Assembly (NCBI GenBank): GCA_020631735.1
Contig: CM036167.1
Location: 2,484,988-2,548,987, forward strand
DNA: 64,000 nt
Direction of reading: 5' to 3'
Source of the DNA: Saccharum officinarum
Lineage: Eukaryota; Streptophyta; Magnoliopsida; Poales; Poaceae
Position numbers and translations under genes: made by a program
Notes under the pieces: generated by a model
What the model was told of the DNA's origin: nothing
Databases searched by the model: none
Seen by the model: the letters and a program-made list of their open reading frames with translations, nothing else
Shown here: piece after piece, positions 47,915 to 57,928 of the stretch
Layout: every line of letters starts with the position of its first letter
Numbering within the stretch: position 1 is the first letter of the stretch

Positions 47915-47932
47915 TGGCGCCGTTGCCGAGGA
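47915..47932 (+). promoter_or_regulatory. Primer binding site (tRNA-Asp type)
   Basis: TGGCGCCGTTGCCGAGGA, eight bases after the LTR end. It matches the complement of plant tRNA-Asp 3' ends with about one change; this is the usual primer of Athila-type elements. Confidence 0.8.
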
Positions 47933-48033
47933 ATGGTTTGTTGAGTTAACTTTAAGTTTAGCTTAATCTTGTATTTACTTTTACCTTTATTTTACCTTTA
48001 GTTTTTAGTTCATTTTGTTTTTACCTTTTTACC

Positions 48034-48050
48034 ATGGAACCCGTATCCCA
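48034..48050 (+). pseudogene. Start of Athila-like gag, before the Mutator-like insertion
   Basis: ATG at 48034 opens a short frame that runs into the 9-bp target site of the Mutator-like element. Its reading frame continues in register beyond the insertion at 56140 when one target copy is ignored, showing that the insertion split this gene. Confidence 0.75.
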
Positions 48051-48059
48051 ACTTTTATA

Positions 48060-48170
48060 GAGAAAATTCCTTAATTGCCACTAAAATCTATACCAATCCC
48101 TTCACTACCATCCATAATTATGAGTTCCCTTGGTTGCCATCCATTCTAAATTTCTCGTTCCTTCGTTGCC
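48060..48170 (+). repeat. Left TIR of the Mutator-like element
   Basis: AT-rich, with repeated words of the CCCTTCATTGCCAT type. Inverted partner at about 56020-56130; similarity about 70% by eye. Confidence 0.8.
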
Positions 48171-48630
48171 ACTACCGTTGCACAGCAGTCACAGCATGAC
48201 TTTAGTGCTCAAATCCGACGTCTAGAAACCATCCGACGGTTGAAAGAAAAGATTATTTTCAATATCCGGCTTTGCATCGTGACTCTCCCACCGCCCCACG
48301 CTGCGCGACGCGCCTCGCAGCCACCCTCCCGACCCGCTTCGCTCCACGCGCCACCGCAGTTTCCCATCCTCGATGGTGTTTCGCGTTGATGCTCCTTCAA
48401 CGCGTGCATGCCCTCGGACCGCACCACCACCTTGGTCCGGCGGGATGCCCACACTAGTCGCCGCTGGTAATCCAGGCATTGCATGCCATGTAGCCCCCAA
48501 GTGATGTGTGTTGCGCGCCATTCCAGCAGGTATGGTACCCGCGCTCGGCCACCCCTCAGTAGTTGTGTATAGTCCTGGTGCTCGCTCTGGAGACCCTATG
48601 ATCGGCATGACTGAGTATCCGCAGTCTTAA
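48171..48630. other. GC-rich interior of the Mutator-like element, left part
   Basis: Contains overlapping open frames on both strands (for example 48608-48222 minus), a GC composition effect. No recognisable domain. Ends with CTTAA (48626-48630), the target copy of the inserted LTR element. Confidence 0.5.
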
Positions 48631-49780
48631 TGATATGACCACGACAACCAACAACATGTTACAACCTCCAAGTCAAGCTACACCAACACCAGTCCAAGTC
48701 TTTGATGGACCAATTACACGTAGTCGAGCCAAGAAGCTACAACAAGAGGTGCACGCGCTACTTTCTGAAAATCATTTTAATGTTAATGAGAATTATATAC
48801 TACCTAAGTCGTGCACGTTGCTATTGCTTAGGTGCACCACGGAGGATGACAAGAAGACACCAAGGGTGAAACAAAGAGGAGGATCACGTTCGAGCCAGTC
48901 CAGTGTGACAGAACCATTAGAAAGAATCAGTCACAACTTTTTGCTCACAAAAGCTATGAAGGCCCATGAGGACTTGTTGGAAAGATTATCAAGTCTAGTT
49001 TCAAGCCCAAGTTCTCTCACTTGATTTGGATTCTCCAATGTTGAGATTCGACTGATTTAGTACAGACTGGTCAGCTAGTCAGCAGTCAGCCTGATGTCCA
49101 AGTTCCCATGCAAAACTATACCAATCTACAATATTTCGTGGTACATGCTGCACATGGTGTGAAAGGTTATCAAGTTAACTTTCCAACCCAACAAACCGCA
49201 TGTCATTTGGAGTTTCCAAGATAGAGTTATTGCCAAAACACTGAAGACTGCGCTGAAGACCAGCAGCCACGCGAAAACTCTCCAGGAAGGCATCTCGAGG
49301 AGGCCCGTTCACATAGTGCGTCTTATTTTTTTCTTTTTGAGTTTCCACCTATCTAGCAGGGCTGTTGCTAGTATAAATACCTCCTAGACTCATTGCAATC
49401 TTAGACTTTCGATAATGGAATACAAACCCCCCTTTGTTCAGCTGTGTGCTAACAAATATTGAGAGAGATCTCTACCCCTTTGCTCTTGTGATTTCCTTTG
49501 CGGGATTTACAGAAGCGGCGGCTTCATCCGCTCCCAATTGGTGCTCCTACTCCCTTCGAGGTTTCCTCGATTGATTGTAGGTTGTGTTGGTTGGTTCTTT
49601 GAGAGTGTGGTTGGGCGAATCCTCGATTCAGGTTGCCGGTTAAAGACGGTGGTTGGCTTCGAGTTTTATTTGCCAGGTTGCACTAGTTATCGCTGCCTGC
49701 AGCAAGTTATCCGGCTGTTCTTCAGCTAGTTATCGGTGATCATCCTACGTCGTGAAGATCGGGACCCCCTGACCGTATCA
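48631..49780 (+). repeat. 5' LTR of the gag-only element
   Basis: TGATATGACC...CCGTATCA, 1150 bp. It contains TATAAATA near 49371 and a 129-codon frame in U3 (48635-49024) with the motif GPITRSRAKKLQ, which in related elements forms the polyprotein tail. Confidence 0.93.
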
Positions 49781-49782
49781 TC

Positions 49783-49794
49783 TGGTATCAAAGC
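49783..49794 (+). promoter_or_regulatory. Primer binding site (initiator tRNA-Met type)
   Basis: TGGTATCAAAGC, two bases after the LTR end, one change from the usual TGGTATCAGAGC complementary to plant initiator tRNA-Met. Confidence 0.9.
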
Positions 49795-50713
49795 TTTCGT
49801 TACCACGGTAGGTTTTTTTTCCCTTAGCTACTTATATATTTTGTTTCGTCCTATCCACCAAAAAGCCTAAAAAATACATTGCTTTAGCCCTTTGTTTCAA
49901 TCTGTTATTTTAGTGAGTTTTGTTAAGTTTCAGTTCATTAGAGTCTTTGTTTTAGTTGCTGATCTTTATCCTTTGCGTGTCCTTTGAGCCTCTTTATATA
50001 TCTGAAAATCCCTACAAAAAAAATCTGAAAACTCATATCATGTCCTTCGCGTAAACTTTGATCCTATTATAGCTACCGGTTGTGTTTTGTTCTTATCTTA
50101 ATTGTGCAAGTGTCTTAATCTGGTCTTTGTGTTTAGTTATAAAAAAAGTGTGTCAAAAAAAAAGAGAAGAAAGAAAAATAAAAAAAAAAAGAATAGAGAA
50201 AAACTGAGAAAGAAAGGTTGAAAGATCAGTAGGTTTATGTGCACAAGTGCTGAAAGTTTTCATATCAAGTAGTGCAACCAGTGTGCTATCCTTGTTTGGT
50301 GCAAAATTTTGGTTGGGTTTGATTGCAACACTTGCATCCCAATCATACTCCTTGTTTGCATCAAATCTGAAATTTCCTTGCGTGTGTGTGATCGATTTAC
50401 ATCTCATTCATATTCTGTGATCAGCACTAGGCAGAGAACTTCTAGTTTGGATTGTTACTTAATATTACAATAACTAGAATTTAGATTGCATTCCTTGTTT
50501 TATTCTCCACCAAGCTCCACTTAAAAACCACCGTAATCTGTACTCTCTAGTCTTGTATTCGCCTCGCCATCACTTTCAGTTACCACCACACATTTTGTAA
50601 TCCGCGGCAGGGAATTCATAAGAGCTTTGGTTGGTAAGAGAGGTGAGGTTGTGAGAGTTCTACATATTTTCCTATACCACATATAAGCTTGCTATTTTGC
50701 ATATGCAATAACC
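49795..50713 (+). other. Untranslated leader of the gag-only element
   Basis: About 920 bp, AT-rich with an A-rich run at 50155-50195. No gene. In related elements the packaging signal lies in this region. Confidence 0.6.
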
Positions 50714-53700
50714 ATGACAGGCCGAAGATATACCAATCTTCCATTCTATGGAAGTAATGATCCGGAGAAATTTCTCGTTTGGGCAGAAGAAATGGAGATT
50801 GAACTTGAGGTTCAAAATTTTTCAGAAGCCAAGGAGATATCACGAGTTATGCTTGAATTTGAAGATTATGCTCATGATTGGTGGAAACAATATCCACATA
50901 AGCATCTCATCAAGAATTGGGAAGATTTGAAGAAGGCCATGAGAAAAGAATTTGTTCCAAGGGAATATCAGCTGATTTTGCTTCGTCGTTTGCAGTGTGT
51001 GAAGCAAGGTAGTAAATCTGTCCAAGCATATTATGATAAGCTAAATTCTTCCTTGCATCGTGCAAATGTTGTTGATGACATGAACGCAATGGAATATTTC
51101 GAGAGAGGTCTTAATGATAACATTGCTGCTGCACTTGAGGGCAAATATTTTAGAAGTATGCAAGATCTTCTAAGTTGTGCAATTAGAGAGGAAAAGAAAG
51201 TTATAAAGATGCAGCAAGGCAAGGTCACCCAGAACATTAGTTTGTGCCAAGATAAAAGTGTTAAGTTGCAGCCCAATATGTCCTCCATTGTTGGAAAGAA
51301 GCAATCATCAAGTCCATGCAAGAAGAGAGGACATGTTGTCCCAAAAGTTTCTTTAGTTGATTCTAGTACCAAGAGAAGTGAACATCAACAATTCAACTCC
51401 AAGAAGAACTTTGTTGTGCAGCAAGAAGAAGGCTCTATGTCCCAAATTGATATGGAAAATGTTGAGGTGTGTGACATTACATTGGATCATAGTGTTACAT
51501 CATCTCTTGATATTGTTGCTATCCCAAAGTGCCATTTACAATCTGAGGTTGATGAGAATCAAGTTGCAAATGTTCCCATCAATGTTTGTCTCAGTTTTGA
51601 GCAAGATCAAGAAGAAAATTCTGCTGCACATGACACACAAAGTGAGGTAGCAGAAGCCACTATGCAAGTTGTGGAAGATCATCAGTTGAGTTGTGAAACT
51701 AGAGAAGATACTTCTCTGATCGAGGCTGATCCTTTGTGTGTTGAGTTGAGGGAACATGCTACAGTTCCACGCCATGGAAATCTAAAAAATTTTCATCAAG
51801 AAGCACTGCCACCATGTTTGAACACAAGTGCTGCAAATCTTAAAAGTTCTGAGCCTTATTCTAGTGCTAAAAGTGGAGAAGTTATATGCTCCAAATCTGT
51901 CCATAAATTTTCTATGTCATCTGATGAAAAATCAGTACCCAATTATGACCAAGAGGTTGGCAACACTCTGATTTTTGAAGGTGAATCTAATCTGAATTTG
52001 AAGGCCAATCAATGTTTCAGTTTGAGAGCTGAATGTGCGCACAAAGATGATGCTATTGTGCCATCTATTGCTAGTAATAAATCTATCCAAGATGAAGTTC
52101 ATCATGATCTAATGGATCTGAAGTTTCGAACTAACATGGTTCCAAGCACAAATGTGGTGTCAAGATGTGTTGTACCATCAACTGCATTATGTGATGAATT
52201 ATTGGACAATGGTGCTGAAATTTTGTGCTCCCCCATGTCACAGAGTGTTGAGATTATTGAAGGAAAGATTAGTGCACATGATTCCACTTATACTAATGCT
52301 AGTCCAGCATCTTTGGAAGAGGTCAAAGATGATTATTTGGTTGCATCTATTGCTGTTCCAATGCCACAGAAAGTTCAGATTGAAGGCAATATTAGTGGGG
52401 ATGAATCCACATCAGCAATTGAGAGATCATCATTGTTTGAAGAGGATAGACCTGATGGTGTTGCTGCCACCATTACTACCCCAATGGCAATCGATTACAT
52501 CATGAATGATGGAAGATATTCATATGTTGCTCTAGAAGACATTAAAAATATTATGCATCAAATCCCTTGTGAGAATGAGTGCCACATAGCCAAATTGAGT
52601 GAGAGTGAAAACAAAAGTGAGTTGTGTGATTCCACCAAATGTGAAATTGAGAGTATCCACAATATGAGTGTGAGAGATACACCACACAAAAAGAGAGAGC
52701 TTTATTGCAAGGCATGCACGGATGATTTTAACACTAACCCACTAATGTCTACTCTTAGTGTTGTTTCTCCCAACATGCAGGTCTATAAAGAAGATTCAGA
52801 GGAGATGGCTGCTCAAAAGACCCCCAAACTTGGCCAGAGAAATGCGAGGGTTGCCACTATTGAGAACCAACTCTATGCTGTGCAAAACCTGAACCATGAC
52901 AAGGAAAAAGGTAAAAGTTCAGAGATACAATGCATCATTCATGTACCATCACAAAATCTGAAAGGTAATGCAAACAATTTAGAACTGAATCTGCAACATA
53001 TATTGACCAGTAATTGTGATGACAAATTTGCTTCAACTGAAATTGAGTATACACAAAATCTTTGTGCTGATTTGATTGATTCACATGCTGATACAAGTGC
53101 TGAAATTTTGAAAGTTGACAAACATTGTTCAATCATGCATGACCATTGCTATACTTTGACTGAAATATATGATAATTTACATGTCGATAATGTGGGCCAT
53201 GTGAAATTGATTAGTCATGCTGAATTCTTTAGAAGAATATCTCCTGCTGAATGTATGTTCTATGTCAAGCTTGATGAATTTGTTAATATTAATAAAATGG
53301 TTGAAAGTGTTCTTGATATATCATCTATGAAATCTTTGAATAGTGCCTACAGCTGCAAGTTTACATTTAACATCATTGGACACTACATTATAAATAAATT
53401 TTATGTTTGTGCTCTTTGCATAACATGTCACAACATTACTGAATTGAAGTTAAATAAAATGAGTTGTACATCTTGTGAACCATACTTTTCTTTATTTGAG
53501 ATAAAAAGGTTGTTTAGAGCTTGCTGTTCAGAACAATTAGTGTTATTTTCTTGTTCATATTCTTCACTGAAACAAAGAAATCTTGTGCAAATATGTTTGG
53601 TTCATTCACCCAAAGTCTTTTTATATACATGTGGAACCATTGAGTATGAAAGGTACATTACTAAACTTTTGCATGAGTTGAGCATCAAGAATTATTGGAA

Positions 53701-54517
53701 TACCATACATGCTTCGTGCACATCTGTTGAAATGTTTGATTTTGCAAAGATAAAACATGATAACCTGAATCAAATGAGTGGTTTAAAAGAAATTTTTGTG
53801 CTTCCATTTTCAAAGTTAATTTCAGGTTCACAAAATCTAAGAAACTATTCATCTCATCGAAAAGGAAATAATGTGCATATGAATTATAAAGAAGATAATG
53901 AACAATCTTCAACAAGTAATCATAACAATTGGCATATGCATCCACTCTCTATTTTCTTTAGACTGTTTTCAGGAGAGCAAAAGCAGAGGACAAGTTTTTT
54001 TGAAGAGAGGAAGGATGATAGGATCATACCAAGGACATCAACATTCACTCTTAATTCTAAGGATCCATTCAAGGTTAAAGCTAAACTTGATTCTAAATCC
54101 TTTTGGTTTCCACCTATAAGACTACTACTTGGTTTATATGATTACAGATTTAAACACATTGTTGTGATGGAAGAAGGAGATTGCAACAGAAACATAGCAT
54201 CTACCCCTGTTGGCCTAGCACAATTTTTGGACTTCGACGGATTAGAGTCGAGGACGACTCTTTTTCAAGGGGGGAGGATGATACGACCACGACAACCAAC
54301 AACATGTTACAACCTCCAAGTCAAGCTACACCAACACCAGTCCAAGTCTTTGATGGACCAATTACACGTAGTCGAGCCAAGAAGCTACAACAAGAGGTGC
54401 ACGCGCTACTTTCTGAAAATCATTTTAATGTTAATGAGAATTATATACTACCTAAGTCGTGCACGTTGCTATTGCTTAGGTGCACCACGGAGGATGACAA
54501 GAAGACACCAAGGGTGA
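50714..54517 (+). CDS. Gag-domain protein with about 1000 unrecognised residues (1267 aa)
   Basis: One uninterrupted frame from an ATG in a good context (ACCATGA). Residues about 8-165 are a retrotransposon gag domain: FYGSNDPEKFLVWAEEME, then AHDWWKQYPH, KKAMRKEFVPREYQ and YFERGLNDNI. After residue 170 the protein is Ser/Glu/Asn-rich and acidic, with no protease, RT, RNase H or integrase motif that I can find and no CCHC knuckle. A Cys-rich patch near residues 895-940 (CALCITCH, CTSC, CC) could bind metal. Near residues 1165-1190 comes FLDFDGLESRTTLFQGG, the wording with which many gypsy polyproteins end at the polypurine tract, so the pol part appears to have been replaced. The last 79 codons run into the 3' LTR; one more G in the G-run there would instead join the LTR frame with GPITRSRAKKLQ. 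The intact frame and near-identical LTRs suggest recent activity in trans. The function of the C-terminal part is unknown. Confidence 0.88.
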   Translation: MTGRRYTNLPFYGSNDPEKFLVWAEEMEIELEVQNFSEAKEISRVMLEFEDYAHDWWKQYPHKHLIKNWEDLKKAMRKEFVPREYQLILLRRLQCVKQGSKSVQAYYDKLNSSLHRANVVDDMNAMEYFERGLNDNIAAALEGKYFRSMQDLLSCAIREEKKVIKMQQGKVTQNISLCQDKSVKLQPNMSSIVGKKQSSSPCKKRGHVVPKVSLVDSSTKRSEHQQFNSKKNFVVQQEEGSMSQIDMENVEVCDITLDHSVTSSLDIVAIPKCHLQSEVDENQVANVPINVCLSFEQDQEENSAAHDTQSEVAEATMQVVEDHQLSCETREDTSLIEADPLCVELREHATVPRHGNLKNFHQEALPPCLNTSAANLKSSEPYSSAKSGEVICSKSVHKFSMSSDEKSVPNYDQEVGNTLIFEGESNLNLKANQCFSLRAECAHKDDAIVPSIASNKSIQDEVHHDLMDLKFRTNMVPSTNVVSRCVVPSTALCDELLDNGAEILCSPMSQSVEIIEGKISAHDSTYTNASPASLEEVKDDYLVASIAVPMPQKVQIEGNISGDESTSAIERSSLFEEDRPDGVAATITTPMAIDYIMNDGRYSYVALEDIKNIMHQIPCENECHIAKLSESENKSELCDSTKCEIESIHNMSVRDTPHKKRELYCKACTDDFNTNPLMSTLSVVSPNMQVYKEDSEEMAAQKTPKLGQRNARVATIENQLYAVQNLNHDKEKGKSSEIQCIIHVPSQNLKGNANNLELNLQHILTSNCDDKFASTEIEYTQNLCADLIDSHADTSAEILKVDKHCSIMHDHCYTLTEIYDNLHVDNVGHVKLISHAEFFRRISPAECMFYVKLDEFVNINKMVESVLDISSMKSLNSAYSCKFTFNIIGHYIINKFYVCALCITCHNITELKLNKMSCTSCEPYFSLFEIKRLFRACCSEQLVLFSCSYSSLKQRNLVQICLVHSPKVFLYTCGTIEYERYITKLLHELSIKNYWNTIHASCTSVEMFDFAKIKHDNLNQMSGLKEIFVLPFSKLISGSQNLRNYSSHRKGNNVHMNYKEDNEQSSTSNHNNWHMHPLSIFFRLFSGEQKQRTSFFEERKDDRIIPRTSTFTLNSKDPFKVKAKLDSKSFWFPPIRLLLGLYDYRFKHIVVMEEGDCNRNIASTPVGLAQFLDFDGLESRTTLFQGGRMIRPRQPTTCYNLQVKLHQHQSKSLMDQLHVVEPRSYNKRCTRYFLKIILMLMRIIYYLSRARCYCLGAPRRMTRRHQG
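54267..54278 (+). promoter_or_regulatory. Polypurine tract
   Basis: AAGGGGGGAGGA immediately before the 3' LTR; primer for plus-strand DNA synthesis. Confidence 0.9.
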
Positions 54518-55427
54518 AACAAAAGAGGAGGATCACGTTCGAGCCAGTCCAGTGTGACAGAACCATTAGAAAGAATCAGTCACAACTTTTTGCTCACAAA
54601 AGCTATGAAGGCCCATGAGGACTTGTTGGAAAGCTTATCAAGTCTAGTTTCAAGCCCAAGTTCTCTCACTTGATTTGGATTCTCCAATGTTGAGATTCGA
54701 CTGATTTAGTACAGACTGGTCAGCTAGTCAGCAGTCAGCCTGATGTCCAAGTTCCCATGCAAAACTATACCAATCTACAATATTTCGTGGTACATGCTGC
54801 ACATGGTGTGAAAGGTTATCAAGTTAACTTTCCAACCCAACAAACCGCATGTCATTTGGAGTTTCCAAGATAGAGTTATTGCCAAAACACTGAAGACTGC
54901 GCTGAAGACCAGCAGCCACGCGAAAACTCTCCAGGAAGGCATCTCGAGGAGGCCCGTTCACATAGTGCGTCTTATTTTTTCTTTTTGAGTTTCCACCTAT
55001 CTAGCAGGGCTGTTGCTAGTATAAATACCTCCTAGACTCATTGCAATCTTAGACTTTCGATAATGGAATACAAACCCCCCTTTGTTCAGCTGTGTGCTAA
55101 CAAATATTGAGAGAGATCTCTACCCCTTTGCTCTTGTGATTTCCTTTGCGGGATTTACAGAAGCGGCGGCTTCATCCGCTCCCAATTGGTGCTCCTACTC
55201 CCTTCGAGGTTTCCTCGATTGATTGTAGGTTGTGTTGGTTGGTTCTTTGAGAGTGTGGTTGGGCGAATCCTCGATTCAGGTTGCCGGTTAAAGACGGTGG
55301 TTGGCTTCGAGTTTTATTTGCCAGGTTGCACTAGTTATCGCTGCCTGCAGCAAGTTATCCGGCTGTTCTTCAGCTAGTTATCGGTGATCATCCTACGTCG
55401 TGAAGATCGGGACCCCTGACCGTATCA
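54279..55427 (+). repeat. 3' LTR of the gag-only element
   Basis: TGATACGACC...CCGTATCA, 1149 bp, followed by CTTAA. The U3 frame is shifted by an extra A near 54521 compared with the 5' LTR. Confidence 0.93.
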
Positions 55428-55432
55428 CTTAA

Positions 55433-56019
55433 GCTACCACCTCATGCATGTGTTGTTGCCTTGGGTCGAGGCGCACCACGGCCTACGCTCCAGGGCCGGG
55501 CACGTCACATTGATGAAGATGAACCTAGCCGACGGTGGGTTGCCGGTATCGATGCAGTTGAAGAGGAAGATGAGCTACGCCGTTGGCTTGCTGGCCATCA
55601 CGAGGCTAACGCTAGAGGAGACGTCGATGCGTGGCACAGGCCAGTCGCACGTCGGTCTGGAGTCTAGATGTTATTGTGGGCCACCATGACAGTGAGGTCC
55701 GCGTAGGTGACTCAACGGCGTCAGCTCGATTCACTGAGTGGGGCCGTGGGCGTAACGCGCGGTGCATCAACCACCAAAGCAAAGGCGACACACGGGGGCC
55801 GCAGGCATCGGGGTGGGGCGTCACGCATGCGCAACGACTGCCAAGGCAAGGCCGATTTGTGCAGTAGCTTTGGCCTTGTAGCTGATTCACCACCTAGAAT
55901 TTGGAAGGGATTGATTTGGAAAATAAAGAGAGAGATATGTGGTCATTACGTTGGCTAAGCGATAAAACAATGACCATACAGAGGAGCTCATAACACCATT
56001 AGTGTAAAATTGACGAAAT
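55433..56019. other. Interior of the Mutator-like element, right part
   Basis: GC-rich to about 55870, then AT-rich toward the TIR. Several overlapping open frames but no recognised domain. Near-identical to 63395-63979 after the second gap. Confidence 0.5.
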
Positions 56020-56130
56020 GACAATAAAGGGAAGAAAAAATCTACTTGAATGCCAACAAATGGAAGAGATAATTTTGGATGGCAATGAAGGGATTGTTAT
56101 ATTTTTCAATGGCAATGAAGGGATTTTCTC
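56020..56130 (-). repeat. Right TIR of the Mutator-like element
   Basis: Inverted partner of 48060-48170, with tandem ATGGCAATGAAGGGAT-like words, followed by the target copy ACTTTTATA. Confidence 0.85.
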
Positions 56131-56139
56131 ACTTTTATA

Positions 56140-57161
56140 TCAATACGGAGCACCATTGGGCTCGTACCTTAAGCCAGTAGAATCATCTAAATCCATCACA
56201 TCATCTGGCTATGAGCTACGCCAGGGGTTAATTCAATTAGTTCAGCAACACACTTTTTTCTAGTAGTGACAGCGAAAATCCCTATTTCCATCTAGCTAAT
56301 TTTGAGCAGACCTATGCCTGCCTCCACATTGAAGGCATGACCGATAAAACTTTAAGATGGAAGCTTTTTCCTTTTTCTTTAATGGGAGAAGCTAAACACT
56401 GGTATAATCACCACGTTGGGAGTAGTCAAGGAGATTGGGAAGTTTTATGCTCTAACTTTTGTTTACAATTCTTCCCTATCCAAAAGTCGCTAAACTTCAT
56501 TTGGAATTTTGAGTTTTGAACAATAGAAAATGAATCACTAAGTAAGGCTTGGGAATATTTTGATAGTATTGTTAATTTAGGTCCTAGTCTTGCTTTGCCA
56601 GAACCCATGGTTTTGCAACACTTTCTAGGCCTTAATAGAAAAACAAAGAAATACCTTAATTTGGCCGCAGGAGGAGCGTTCATGCATATTATAGCTGAAC
56701 ATGCGAAAACCATTCTTATGAACACTTTAAATAACATTCCTGAAGAAAGAGAAGAGTTATTAGAAGAAACCCAAATAGGTGAACCTGAACTTTTGCTTAA
56801 ATCATCTCAACCTTTAGCTGTTTTAGAGCCTGAACTAACATAAGAGGAAGAGGAGGAAACTCCACTTTCTGATTTTATGCTGAATTATGAGGATGATCTT
56901 TTTACTAAATTTGAAAATACCTCAAATTATCATGTGATAATGAAACCTCAGGAATCTAGGAAATCCAAAAATATAAACTTTTTACACCCTGATGATGTAG
57001 AGTTTCTTAAAAAGATAACGCAAGAATTAGTATCAGTTTTGAGTGACGAGTGGTTAGAAGAATCAGAGCTTTCAAATGAAATAATCCATCTAGATTATCC
57101 TTCTATCACCATTCAATACCAATTGATAAATATCCTTTCGATACTTTTTATAATCCAGTAG
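56140..57161 (+). pseudogene. Gag of the Athila-like element (after the insertion)
   Basis: Continues the frame begun at 48034. A stop near 56262 and a shift precede the core (56290-56520: HIEGMTDKTLRWKLFPFSL, GEAKHWYNHHVGSSQGDWE), typical of Athila-type gag. Further frames (56595-56843, 56877-57161) cover the C-terminal half with an acidic stretch. Stops at 56518 and 56841. Confidence 0.8.
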
Positions 57162-57169
57162 TAGATGTT

Positions 57170-57928
57170 AATATCATGTCTGTTGCTTTTGCTAAGAAAT
57201 TATTAGAAGACATGCCATTAATTCCAACTAATAAATTGCTGAAAAGTCTTTCGGGAAATATTATTCCAAGTTTGAGAATTTTATGTGCCCTTCCAATTAT
57301 TGTCAATGGATTCCAAGTCCAATTGAATTTCTACATCTTTGATGTTTGAGAATTCGACGTGTTGATAGGATTGCCAATAGAAAGACTTATCCAAGAAGGA
57401 TAAACAGGGAAGTTAGATGTTAGACTTGGAAAAGGATTTAAGCTCTCTATGCCCATAAATCATTCTTTGAAAGCCAAGATAGAGCCACTTTCCAAGCCTG
57501 ACCCAATAGAAGAGGTTAAGGTAGCATTTCTTGAAGAATTAATTGAACCAAACTTAGAAGATGATGACCAGTTCTTCACCAATGAGGTAGATGAGGATGA
57601 GGGTCCTACTGATCTTGAACCTCTCAATGAATTGCTAGAGCCACCTAAGCCTCCTATTAAACTTAAATCTTTTCCCTCTGGTCTTAAATATGCTTTTCTG
57701 AATGATGATCCAGATTCTCCTGTGATCATAAGTGATAAACTCTCTCAAGAAGAATCTTTGCGCTTAATAACTATCTTAGAAAAGCATCAAGCTGCTTTTG
57801 GCTATTCACTCCAAGACCTTAAGGGAATTAGTCCTGTTCTTTGCACCCATCGCATCCCAACTGATCCAGATATTACCCCATCTAGAGAGCTCCAGCGTAG
57901 GTTTAACAATGTGATGAGAGATTGTTAA
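57170..57928 (+). pseudogene. Protease region and RT lead-in, Athila-like
   Basis: Broken frames near 57170-57420 correspond to the aspartic protease region (IIPSLRILCALPIIVNGFQV, then VLIGLPIERL) but the DTGA/DSGA box is not readable. 57449-57928 is an acidic linker leading into RT (FGYSLQDLKGISPVLCTHRI), ending in a stop. Confidence 0.65.

Larger units (their letters stand above)
48631..55427 (+). mobile_element. Gag-only, non-autonomous Ty3/gypsy-derived LTR element, young
   Basis: Complete 6797-bp element: 5' LTR 48631-49780, PBS 49783-49794, one long ORF 50714-54517, polypurine tract 54267-54278, 3' LTR 54279-55427, with CTTAA on both sides (48626-48630 and 55428-55432). By eye the LTRs differ by about two substitutions and three one-base indels over 1150 bp, so insertion was recent. 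There is no protease, RT or integrase, so movement would depend on enzymes of another element. The Met-type PBS and the gag domain point to a Ty3/gypsy origin. Confidence 0.93.
48060..56130. mobile_element. Mutator-like element with 9-bp TSD, no transposase
   Basis: Long terminal inverted repeats of roughly 110 bp start GAGAAAATTCCTTAATTGCC at the left and, inverted, GAGAAAATCCCTTCATTGCC at the right. The 9-bp repeat ACTTTTATA flanks both sides (48051-48059 and 56131-56139), as expected for Mutator elements. Without the retrotransposon inside, about 1.27 kb of interior remains. It is GC-rich at 48250-48620 and 55433-55870, unlike the AT-rich ends, as in Pack-MULEs carrying captured DNA, but no donor gene was recognised. 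Confidence 0.9.

Noticed and set aside
48222..48608. 128-codon minus-strand frame in the Mutator-like interior
   Set aside because: Overlaps other open frames in GC-rich DNA; Gly/Ala/Arg-rich with no domain; kept only as part of possible captured cargo.
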